Source of the DNA: Desulfobacteraceae bacterium
Lineage (GTDB): Bacteria; Desulfobacterota; Desulfobacteria; Desulfobacterales; Desulfosalsimonadaceae
Length of the DNA stretch: 34,613 nucleotides
Assembly: GCA_014237465.1 (NCBI GenBank)
Contig: JABZFM010000038.1
Location: 1 to 34,613 of the forward strand
Reading direction: 5' to 3'
The notes beneath the pieces were generated by a model. The model did not search any database and was not told where the DNA came from. It was given only the letters and a program-made list of their open reading frames with translations. Below, piece by piece: positions 8,701 through 15,678 of the stretch (position 1 is the first letter of the stretch; each line of letters starts with the position of its first letter). Position numbers and translations under genes: made by a program.

Positions 8701-9276
8701 ATCAGAGGCGGCGGTGCGGCACTGGGCGTATCCCAGACCGGGCATATTGCAGCGGTCGGGTATGATATGTTTTTAAAGCTGATGGAAGATTCCATTGCAT
8801 CATTAAAAGGCGAAACGGTTGTTGAAAAGCTGGAGCCTGAAATTAATGTTCCGATGTCGGTATTTATTCCCGAATCATATATTCCAGATATTGATCAGCG
8901 GCTCATGGCTTACCGCCGTCTGGCAAAAATGATGGAATTAAAGGAGGTCGCAGATTTTAAAGAGGAAATGATTGACCGGTTTGGTAAATTACCCATAGAG
9001 GCGGGTAATCTGCTTTTAAAAATCATGTTGAAAATACTTTCAATCAGGGCAGGGGTTAAAAAGCTGGATTTAAATGAGCGGATGCTTTTTCTCTGGTTTT
9101 CGGAATTACACCAAAAACGTCCGTTTGCGCTGCTTGAAATGGTGGATGAAAATCCGAAACGATTTATTTTTATGCCTGATAATGGCCTCAAAGTCATGTT
9201 TGACGGAAAAGGACTCGGGGGAATTATTGCGCAAGCCAAAAATATCTTGATGGAGATTGCCGGATATGTTAATTAA
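5752..9276 (+). CDS. mfd: Transcription-repair coupling factor Mfd
   Basis: DNA translocase that removes RNA polymerase stalled at lesions and recruits UvrA. At 1174 residues it has full family length. The N-terminal third resembles UvrB without ATPase motifs. The RNA-polymerase-interacting domain begins near residue 504 (LNTGDLVVHIEHGIGVYRGL). The helicase core has Walker A GDVGYGKTE (660-668), the DEEQRFG box (761-767), motif III SMTATPIPRT and the TRG-like segment ending in QLRGRVGRS. A TRCF C-terminal domain closes the protein. ATG codons at 5752 and 5755 are both possible starts and neither has a strong ribosome site. It begins a same-strand run with surA-like, rodZ-like, mgtE and recO genes. 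Confidence 0.97.
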   Translation: MMDKFTGENKIHLLIDSVRQGENCVQCNGIGKTERVYLISKLCREIHKTLVIVLPDFKACEEFSENLHFFADSDIPEIILFPPYNILPFKRISYHNETAANRIHSLYNLAVNNSSKIVLTPVETLLQRLIPKQVLCDYAELLMCGEEIDRDDLIAKLHSGGYTHVTLVEDFGEYSVRGGIIDIYSPLYPEPLRIELFGDTVDSIRFFSSATQRKIESVNEAIILPARETVLEKSRMNQTIRRVRDQVSENGLSGQIAEEFIDRIRKEGVFPGIESLLPLVYQQLDSLFDYVPASSLWIQSDTGAIDKAAMHAEGQAAKNYLNASQDERLCVDPETSYLNWSSVKELIKKESRLLFCELPTVTPNKENGQSSIRIDFSVQNNTEISTALLKEKKDRHILEPLSKWINEKQSAGFLILIVCSSESQIKRLQSLLEPYGIYARLTETPVEKIKYRKSGIYICLGNLSTGFVWCDESLAIITDAEIFGSKQRRRRLKKKTGEIKTALLDFGELNTGDLVVHIEHGIGVYRGLEKLSFEGIVNDYLLIEYKDGDKLYLPVDRLDMAQKYMGVDGITPVVDKMGGKSWQRIRAKAKKSVEKIAGELLALYSSRKVIKGYAFTPPDNYYQDFEASFPYEETSDQLKAIDDVLCDMEDASPMDRLVCGDVGYGKTEIALRAAFQSVNDGKQVAILVPTTLLAEQHYKTFSERFEKYPVIIDCLSRFRTRKQQQKILSRLKEGKNDIVIGTHRLVQKDVVFKDLGLAVIDEEQRFGVKHKEKLKKMRKNVDVLSMTATPIPRTLHMSLLGVRDISIIQTPPEQRQAIISYISEFDPVIVSEAIKKEMDRKGQIFFVHNNINTIWNISKFLKELVPEVQLAVAHGRLSEKELENAMFQFLNKEIDMLVCTTIVESGLDIPNANTIIVNRAERFGLAQIYQLRGRVGRSNEQAYAYLFISKEAALTRDAEKRLRVLMEHTGLGAGFQIAMNDLKIRGGGAALGVSQTGHIAAVGYDMFLKLMEDSIASLKGETVVEKLEPEINVPMSVFIPESYIPDIDQRLMAYRRLAKMMELKEVADFKEEMIDRFGKLPIEAGNLLLKIMLKILSIRAGVKKLDLNERMLFLWFSELHQKRPFALLEMVDENPKRFIFMPDNGLKVMFDGKGLGGIIAQAKNILMEIAGYVN

Positions 9277-9346
9277 TTAAATTTTAATAATTCCAAAATA
9301 TTAATTATTATAGTAACTTATTCGTCCTAAGATTGGTTTTAAAATT

Positions 9347-10360
9347 ATGATTCATAAAATTTGTCTATTTGTTTTAAAGAAAAAGTATTTTTTTTGTTCC
9401 CTTCTTGTCTTATTTCTTGCGACTGCCTCATTACCTGCAGGTGTCGCCGTATCTGCCGAGGCGGTTGACCGTATCGTTGCAGTCGTGAATGACGATATTA
9501 TCCGGCTTGTGGAACTTAACAAGACGGTATCCCGATTTGAGGAACAGGTCCGCTTAAAAGGGTATTCTTTTGATAAGGAAAATGAAGAAATCTATAAAAT
9601 TCGAATGGAGGTTTTAAATAACCTGATTGATGAAAAACTGGCAGATCAGGAAATAAGAAATTCCGGTATTTTTGTTGATGAAAGAGAAATTGACAATGCC
9701 ATTGAGCAGGTCAAGGCAATGAATTATTATTCCGATGAAGATCTCCGGGTGGCATTAACTGCCGGTGGCGTCAGCATGGAGGAATACCGAGATGAAATTA
9801 AGCGGCAGATTCTCAGGAATAAACTGGTTAACATAAAAATTAAATCAAAAATTATTATCACCGAATCTGATATTGAAAATTACTATGAAAATAATCTGGA
9901 AAAATACGCATCTAAGAAAAAATATATGCTGCGAAATATTATGATGATTTATCCCATTGCAATGGATATGCCATCCCGGAAAACAGTTTATTCCCGGATG
10001 GAGGCTGCTTACAAACAGCTTGATGAAGGGGCATCATTTACAGAGATAGCGCAGAAACACTCCGAAGCCATGAATGCAGGAGATGGCGGCAGGCTCGGAC
10101 TTTTTTCGCTTGATGAACTGGCGGAAAATATTCATGAAGCCATAAAAGAACTGAAACCCGGAGAAATTTCATCAATTACTGAAACTGATCAGGGGTACCA
10201 GATTTTCTTTGTTGAAAAAATTGAAGAAACTGGCGGACGGACACTCAGTGAAATGACAAATGAAATCGGCCAACTGCTTTATGAAGAATCGGTCAATGAA
10301 AAATTTCAGTCATGGATTGAGCATCTTCGGGAGGACGCGCATATTAAAATTATTCGTTAA
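9347..10360 (+). CDS. Periplasmic SurA-type chaperone / PPIC peptidyl-prolyl isomerase
   Basis: A 337-residue exported folding factor for outer-membrane proteins. A signal peptide covers about residues 1-38 (basic start, hydrophobic core, likely cleavage after VSAEA). A SurA N-terminal domain follows, starting VDRIVAVVNDDIIRLVEL, the hallmark of the family. One parvulin-type rotamase domain (about 188-295) contains GGRLGLFSLDEL and PGEISSITETDQGYQIFFVE. SurA of enterobacteria has two rotamase domains; this protein has one, as in many delta-proteobacterial homologues. It starts 70 bases after mfd. I would call it SurA-like rather than a proven surA orthologue. Confidence 0.9.
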   Translation: MIHKICLFVLKKKYFFCSLLVLFLATASLPAGVAVSAEAVDRIVAVVNDDIIRLVELNKTVSRFEEQVRLKGYSFDKENEEIYKIRMEVLNNLIDEKLADQEIRNSGIFVDEREIDNAIEQVKAMNYYSDEDLRVALTAGGVSMEEYRDEIKRQILRNKLVNIKIKSKIIITESDIENYYENNLEKYASKKKYMLRNIMMIYPIAMDMPSRKTVYSRMEAAYKQLDEGASFTEIAQKHSEAMNAGDGGRLGLFSLDELAENIHEAIKELKPGEISSITETDQGYQIFFVEKIEETGGRTLSEMTNEIGQLLYEESVNEKFQSWIEHLREDAHIKIIR

Positions 10361-10406
10361 ACATTTTAAACGCTCAATTTAGGTGTAACTTACCGGGAAG
10401 TTTATA

Positions 10407-11156
10407 TTGAACGACACTATATTGAATCCAGATCCCCGATCCATTGCGTTCGGACGTTATCTCAAATCCATGCGTACGCAGATGGGTATACCCATTGAAA
10501 CGGTTGCGGATGAAATACGAATCAGTGTACGGCAACTATCGCTCATCGAGGCGGAAGAACATCAACAACTGCCCGATGTGGTTTATGTGAAAGGTATTCT
10601 CAGGGCATATGCCAGATTTATCGGTATTGATGATGATGATATTGTTGATCGTTATGCAATCAACCGGTCAGTGTATGAAAAAATGCAAACAACGGAAGCA
10701 AAGTTTTTTAATTACAATAAAAAAGTTCTGTTCCGGCTGTGTTTATTGACAGGACTTTTGATAATCATCATTGTATTATCCGTTTATATGATATATGGTT
10801 CCCTGGCAAATCCGCTTCATAAAGCCGTAGAAAACCATACAGAAAAAATAGATTATATCGCTTTCGGGGCGGTGGAAAAATTAACAACTGATTCATTTGC
10901 TGTGAATCAAAATGGCAAATTGTTTTTGCAGATAGATGCCGTCGAAGACACTTCGTTGAAGATCATTATCGATGATTCAGAACCGTTGGAATATTCGCTG
11001 CATCCCATGGATCATATGGAACTGGAAGCATCCTCAAAGATTAAATTATTGGTGGGAAATGCCGCCGGTGTGAAAATTTTATTAAATGAGAGGCCGGTCT
11101 TTATTTCAGGGAAAAGTGGTGACGTTGTCTATATTGAGCTGCCTCAATCAAAATAA
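10407..11156 (+). CDS. RodZ-like helix-turn-helix membrane protein
   Basis: A 249-residue protein with the RodZ layout: cytoplasmic Cro-like helix-turn-helix at about 10-85 (GRYLKSMRTQMGIPIETVADEI), one transmembrane helix at about 107-130, and a periplasmic beta-rich DUF4115-type domain at about 165-247. RodZ couples the MreB cytoskeleton to the cell-wall elongation machinery. The start is TTG at 10407, preceded by GGGAAG; the next ATG falls inside the helix-turn-helix, so the TTG is preferred. It lies 46 bases after the SurA-like gene and 18 before mgtE. Confidence 0.85.
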   Translation: MNDTILNPDPRSIAFGRYLKSMRTQMGIPIETVADEIRISVRQLSLIEAEEHQQLPDVVYVKGILRAYARFIGIDDDDIVDRYAINRSVYEKMQTTEAKFFNYNKKVLFRLCLLTGLLIIIIVLSVYMIYGSLANPLHKAVENHTEKIDYIAFGAVEKLTTDSFAVNQNGKLFLQIDAVEDTSLKIIIDDSEPLEYSLHPMDHMELEASSKIKLLVGNAAGVKILLNERPVFISGKSGDVVYIELPQSK

Positions 11157-11174
11157 ATAAAGTGAATATTGTAA

Positions 11175-12530
11175 ATGTTAGTTGAGAGAAATAGAATTTT
11201 AACAGAAACTATTATACGCCTGATGCGGCGGGGTTCCACCGCCCGGCTTTCGAAAATCATCAGCAAAGTTCATGCGGCTGACCTGCCGGCTGTTTTTCTG
11301 TCTTTGTCCGTCTCAAATCAGAGAAAATTATTTCAGCTGATCCATGAGCCTGAAAAAAAGGGATTTGTGATCAGTGAACTGGATGAAGATATCAGCCTTG
11401 ACATTATCGAGGGTTTATCCTTAGAAGAACTTGCCGGGATTATTGAAAACATGCCGTCGGATGATAGTGTGGCATTTATCAAGATGCTGCCCCAGAACAA
11501 AGCGGACGCTGTTCTAGGCATGATGGAAAAAACAGAATCGGAAGAAGTGGAAGGTCTCCTGCGATACAAGGATGATACTGCCGGTTCGATAATGATTCCT
11601 GATTTTATCGCTCTAAAAGAAAACATGACGGCCAAAGACGTTATTGAATCGCTTCAGTCCAAAGAATACCTTGACGTTGAGATGCCTTTTTACATTTACG
11701 TTGTGGATGAAAACGAGCGTCTGGTGGGTGTCAGTTCGCTTCGCCAGCTTGTCGTTGTCCCTTCATCGACGCCGCTTAGTAATTTTATGATGAAAGATGT
11801 CATTTCCGTTACCACCGACATGGACCAGGAGGAGGTCGCCAAAATTGTTGCCCGTTATAATATCCTGGCGGTTCCGGTTGTTGACGAAGATGAGAAAATG
11901 GTGGGTATTGTCACTGTTGATGATGTTATTGATGTATTCAGGGAGGAAGCCACTGAAGATATACTGAAAATGGCCGGTGTCGGGGAAGAGTTTGTTGAAA
12001 CAAAATCCATAGTCAGAAGCACCCGAATTCGTTTACCCTGGCTTTTTGCCAGTTTTCTGGGGGGCATTGTCGCTATATTCATTATCGGTTATTTTGAAGA
12101 AAGTCTCAAACAGGTTTCCTATCTGGCTTTGTTTATTCCCGTGATCATGGGCATGGGCGGCAATATCGGCATTCAGTCTTCGACGATCGTTGTTCGTGGC
12201 ATTGCCACCGGCCGGATTAATATTCGGCATTTATGGAAGGTGGTGTCAAAGGAGCTCGCTATCGGAATCATTTTAGGTGTATTTTACGGAGTCCTTTTGG
12301 GGACCCTTGTTCAGTTTCAATACAGTATAGATGCCCTGGCCATATCGGTGGGCATCGGCGTTATTTCATCCATGACTGTTGCGGCGCTGGTGGGTTCTTT
12401 TATGCCGATGATATTTGCCCGTATTCATATTGATCCTGCGGTTGCCACGGGTCCGTTTGTCACTTCTTCGATTGATATCCTCAGTGTTTTAATCTATTTT
12501 CAGGTTGCCACAATACTTCTTGGTATTTGA
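11175..12530 (+). CDS. mgtE: Magnesium transporter MgtE
   Basis: Mg2+-gated channel/transporter of the inner membrane, 451 residues, typical length. Order: MgtE N domain (about 25-130), a pair of CBS domains (about 133-258) that sense cytosolic Mg2+, a connecting helix, then five transmembrane helices (about 283-451). Family signatures are GMGGNIGIQSSTIVVRGIATG in the pore region and DPAVATGPFVTSSIDILS near the end, whose aspartate corresponds to the ion-selectivity residue. The stop is 7 bases before recO, so the two are probably co-transcribed. Confidence 0.96.
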   Translation: MLVERNRILTETIIRLMRRGSTARLSKIISKVHAADLPAVFLSLSVSNQRKLFQLIHEPEKKGFVISELDEDISLDIIEGLSLEELAGIIENMPSDDSVAFIKMLPQNKADAVLGMMEKTESEEVEGLLRYKDDTAGSIMIPDFIALKENMTAKDVIESLQSKEYLDVEMPFYIYVVDENERLVGVSSLRQLVVVPSSTPLSNFMMKDVISVTTDMDQEEVAKIVARYNILAVPVVDEDEKMVGIVTVDDVIDVFREEATEDILKMAGVGEEFVETKSIVRSTRIRLPWLFASFLGGIVAIFIIGYFEESLKQVSYLALFIPVIMGMGGNIGIQSSTIVVRGIATGRINIRHLWKVVSKELAIGIILGVFYGVLLGTLVQFQYSIDALAISVGIGVISSMTVAALVGSFMPMIFARIHIDPAVATGPFVTSSIDILSVLIYFQVATILLGI

Positions 12531-12537
12531 ATGATCC

Positions 12538-13311
12538 ATGTCAACATTTTCCACTCCTGCCATTTTACTTCGTCGGTCATCGTATGGTGATTATGACCTG
12601 ATTGTTACGCTCCTGACGTTAAACAAGGGCAAGCTGACCGTAATTGCCAAAAATGCCAAAAAAAGCCGTAAACGGTTTCCCGGTCTGCTGGAGCTTTTTT
12701 CTGTACTTCATATCGAATGCAGGACGCCGCGTGCCCGGGGGATGGCGGTTTTACAGGATGCTACATTGGAAAATCCGTTTTCAGGTATCCGCGGCAATAT
12801 TATGAAAACATCTTATGCGAGCTACTGGGCGGAACTGGTCAATCTCTGGCTGGAAGAAGGAAAAGAACAGACCCGTATTTATCATTTGCTCCGGTATTGC
12901 CTTGATTCTCTTGATTCCGGGATTATCGGCAATGAGGAATTAAGCATCATCTTTCAACTTCGTTTTTTAAGTTTTTCCGGCTTGTCCCCGAATTTTTCAG
13001 AGTGTAACAAGTGTCATACAAAAATGGATGAGATCAAAGGCAATCACCTCTTTTTTGAACTTGCAAAGGGGGGGATACTGTGCAAAGGATGTTCATCAAG
13101 TAGTTTGTCCTCCCTGAACCTGACCAAAGGCATTGTTAAACAGCTTTTATGGATTCAGGAAAATGACTTAAAAACAGCCGGGCGCCTTAAATTTAACCAG
13201 GCATCCTTAAGAGAAGGCCTTAAATTTCTTGAAAAATTTATCGTTTTTCATATCGGAAAAGAACCCAAGAGCCTTAAGTTTTTGCGAAATTTATGCTCAC
13301 AGATGCCATAA
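12538..13311 (+). CDS. recO: DNA repair protein RecO
   Basis: Recombination mediator that helps load RecA at single-strand gaps with RecR. A 257-residue protein with an N-terminal OB fold (about 1-80, including LTLNKGKLTVIAKNAKKSRKRF) and a helical C-terminal domain containing a four-cysteine zinc site, CNKCHTKM and CKGC. It begins 7 bases after the mgtE stop. All expected parts are present. Confidence 0.93.
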   Translation: MSTFSTPAILLRRSSYGDYDLIVTLLTLNKGKLTVIAKNAKKSRKRFPGLLELFSVLHIECRTPRARGMAVLQDATLENPFSGIRGNIMKTSYASYWAELVNLWLEEGKEQTRIYHLLRYCLDSLDSGIIGNEELSIIFQLRFLSFSGLSPNFSECNKCHTKMDEIKGNHLFFELAKGGILCKGCSSSSLSSLNLTKGIVKQLLWIQENDLKTAGRLKFNQASLREGLKFLEKFIVFHIGKEPKSLKFLRNLCSQMP

Positions 13312-13339
13312 GTTAAATTTAGCCGGTTTTAATTAACTG

Positions 13340-14401
13340 ATGAACAGTAAAATAAACGAAATATTAAAATCTGATTTAATAGAAGCCTCCGCACCCTGTC
13401 GGATTGATATGGGCGGCACGCTTGATATCAGCAGTTTTTATTATCCGCTGTCATATCTCAATTCCTGCACTTTTAATATCGCCCTTGCCATGCGCACCCG
13501 GGTTAAAATTGTCCCGTTTCAAAAAGGATACATTAAAATATCCTCAAAGGGATTTGAAAGCGCTGAGTACCCTGTTGAAAAAATGCCCTTTGATCATCCC
13601 ATGGGGCTGATGTTTGCCATTGCGGCGTATTTTCAGATTGACGGCATTCACATTATTATTGAATCCGGCTCTCCGCCGCGCAGCGCACTCGGTGGATCAT
13701 CGGTTGCAGCCGTTGCACTGATTGCGGCATTTAATATTCTGCTGGAAAAATCAGGCAGGCCCATGGTTGCTCATGAACAGATTCCGCTGCTGGCCCATGG
13801 CATTGAAGAAAGTGTGGCTGGTGTGCCGTGTGGATTCCAGGACCAGCTGGCAGCTGTTTATGGCGGCGTCAACGCCTGGTACTGGAAGGGCGCCGGAGCC
13901 CCTCAACCGTTTATACGGAGGCTGATTGTGCATCCGGAACGATATGAAGCATTATCAAATCACCTGCTGCTGGCATATTGCGGTATCCCCCATGAATCCA
14001 GAAATATTAACAGTCGGTGGGTAAAACAGTTTATTTCCGGTGAATGCAGAACCCAGTGGGTCGAAATTGTAAACTGCACCCTTTCGTTTGCCGATGCTTT
14101 TGTTTCATTTAATATCGAAGAAGCGGTGAAACAGTTAAATCGTGAGACCGCCATCCGGGTTGAAATGACACCGGACGTGCTGGATGATACCGGTTCACAA
14201 CTTGTGCACTCTGCGCTTGATCATAACTGCGGTGCACGGTTCACCGGTGCCGGCGGCGGCGGCTGTATCTGGGCGCTTGGCCCTGATGATAAAATATCTG
14301 AATTAAAAATCGCGTGGGATAAAATTCTTTCAGAAAGAAAAGAAGCCTGTCTTCTGGATATTAATATTGATAAAAACGGAGTATTAACAGGTCCGGTTTA
14401 A
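13340..14401 (+). CDS. GHMP-family sugar/metabolite kinase, substrate unknown
   Basis: A 353-residue small-molecule kinase of the galactokinase/homoserine/mevalonate/phosphomevalonate superfamily. The ATP-binding glycine-rich loop is PPRSALGGSSVAAVALIAAF (about 112-131), and the C-terminal motif GARFTGAGGGGCIWALG lies near 297-313. The segment GVPCGFQDQLAAVYGGVNAW resembles the D-glycero-D-manno-heptose 7-phosphate kinase (HddA) branch, which suggests a sugar phosphate substrate, but I cannot assign one. The opening IEASAPCRIDMGGTLDIS is typical. It starts 28 bases after recO. No heptose-pathway partner is nearby. A MITE-like element abuts its stop codon. Confidence 0.85.
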   Translation: MNSKINEILKSDLIEASAPCRIDMGGTLDISSFYYPLSYLNSCTFNIALAMRTRVKIVPFQKGYIKISSKGFESAEYPVEKMPFDHPMGLMFAIAAYFQIDGIHIIIESGSPPRSALGGSSVAAVALIAAFNILLEKSGRPMVAHEQIPLLAHGIEESVAGVPCGFQDQLAAVYGGVNAWYWKGAGAPQPFIRRLIVHPERYEALSNHLLLAYCGIPHESRNINSRWVKQFISGECRTQWVEIVNCTLSFADAFVSFNIEEAVKQLNRETAIRVEMTPDVLDDTGSQLVHSALDHNCGARFTGAGGGGCIWALGPDDKISELKIAWDKILSERKEACLLDINIDKNGVLTGPV

Positions 14402-14555
14402 CAGGCTGTTGAAAAACTATTGCGCTTGTCAACACAGCGTTAAAATTGACGCTCAAAATGCTCACTTATAGACATAAACTCCGCTTTTTCGCCAAATTTT
14501 GCATGGTCTGTTTTATGGTATTTGGCCTGCGCTCATGACGGTTTTCAACAACCTG
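14402..14555. mobile_element. MITE-like palindromic insertion between the GHMP kinase and glyQ
   Basis: About 154 bases bounded by near-perfect terminal inverted repeats: CAGGCTGTTGAAAA at 14402-14415 and the complement of CAGGTTGTTGAAAA at 14542-14555 (13 of 14 match). The interior has a small hairpin (AGCGT with ACGCT around 14437-14453) and no coding frame. Size and structure fit a miniature inverted-repeat element mobilised in trans. The left end touches the TAA stop of the kinase gene. A TAA lies at both edges, offset by one base, so the target duplication is uncertain. Confidence 0.7.
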
Positions 14556-14571
14556 CTAAATGAGATCTGTC

Positions 14572-14580
14572 TGGTATAAA
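14572..14580 (+). promoter_or_regulatory. Candidate extended -10 promoter for glyQS
   Basis: TGGTATAAA matches the extended -10 form (TGnTATAAA). The position where a -35 would lie falls in the right terminus of the MITE-like element and has no TTGACA match. This suggests either an extended -10 promoter or a promoter altered by the insertion. Confidence 0.4.
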
Positions 14581-14621
14581 ATAGCGAATTTGATTTATAT
14601 TTAGATTATAAGGATAAAAAC

Positions 14622-15488
14622 ATGTATTTTCAGGATGTGATTCTTGGACTTCAAAAATTTTGGGCCCAAAAGGGGTGTGTTCTGGTTCAGCCGTATGATA
14701 TGGAAGTCGGCGCCGGAACTTTTCATCCCACAACTCTATTAAAAGCACTTGGTCCCGAGCCATGGAATGTGGCGTATGTGCAGCCATCCCGGAGGCCGAC
14801 GGACGGACGATACGGTGAAAATCCGAATCGGCTGCAACATTATTATCAGTTTCAGGTTATTCTCAAACCGTCTCCGACCAACATTCAGCAATTGTATCTC
14901 CAGAGCCTGAAGGTTCTGGGTATTGATCCTTTAGATCACGATATCCGTTTTGTTGAAGATGACTGGGAATCTCCAACCCTTGGCGCCGCAGGCCTCGGCT
15001 GGGAGGTCTGGCTGGATGGCATGGAAATAACCCAGTTTACCTATTTTCAGATGGCCGGCAGCATTGATGTGCATCCGGTGCCCGTGGAAGTCACGTATGG
15101 TCTTGAACGGATCTGCATGTATCTGCAGGGGGTCGATAATGTATTTGACATCCAGTGGAACAGCAGGATCAGTTACGGAGATGTTCACCATCAGCAGGAA
15201 GTCGAACAGTCAACGTATAACTTTGAAGTGGCGGATATTGGCATGCTTTTTAATTTTTTCAGCACGTCTGAAGCAGAATCAAAGCGGTCAATTGATGCCG
15301 GACTGGTGCTGCCGGCATATGAATACTGCTTGAAATGTTCGCATGTGTTTAATTTGCTGGATGCCCGCGGCGCAATCAGCGTTACGGAACGTACCGGATA
15401 TATCGCACGGATCAGAAATCTTGCCCGCGCCTGTGCTGAAGGTTATGTTCAGCAGCGGGAGGCAATGGGGTTTCCTTTGATGAGATAA
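14622..15488 (+). CDS. glyQ: Glycine--tRNA ligase alpha subunit
   Basis: Catalytic subunit of the bacterial alpha2beta2 glycyl-tRNA synthetase, which charges tRNA-Gly in the cytoplasm. At 288 residues it is of family length and strongly conserved: it begins [20 protein letters not shown] and includes [36 protein letters not shown] and [19 protein letters not shown]. The start is preceded by AAGGAT. The beta subunit follows after about 190 bases. Confidence 0.98.
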   Translation: MYFQDVILGLQKFWAQKGCVLVQPYDMEVGAGTFHPTTLLKALGPEPWNVAYVQPSRRPTDGRYGENPNRLQHYYQFQVILKPSPTNIQQLYLQSLKVLGIDPLDHDIRFVEDDWESPTLGAAGLGWEVWLDGMEITQFTYFQMAGSIDVHPVPVEVTYGLERICMYLQGVDNVFDIQWNSRISYGDVHHQQEVEQSTYNFEVADIGMLFNFFSTSEAESKRSIDAGLVLPAYEYCLKCSHVFNLLDARGAISVTERTGYIARIRNLARACAEGYVQQREAMGFPLMR

Positions 15489-15678
15489 GGTAAAAAAACA
15501 GCGGTACAGGTATTTATGTCTTTTCAAGTGGCAACCATATATTGGAAGTCGCTGATTTTTTCTTCAGTCTTCAACCTTCAACCTTCAGCCTTCTACCTAA
15601 AGACTTGAGTTGTTAATAACAATAGATGCTTTATAATTTTGATAAATTTGGTAATAAAAGAGAAAAACAGGAGTCACT
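15489..15678 (+). repeat. Intergenic CTTCAACCTTCAGCC-type simple repeat between glyQ and glyS
   Basis: The gap between the two subunit genes is unusually long. It contains the degenerate direct repeat TTCAGTCTTCAACC, TTCAACC, TTCAGCC, TTCTACC near 15565-15600, bounded by AGTCTT and AAGACT, which could pair. A related block occurs at 18090-18155. No gene is visible in it. Confidence 0.45.
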
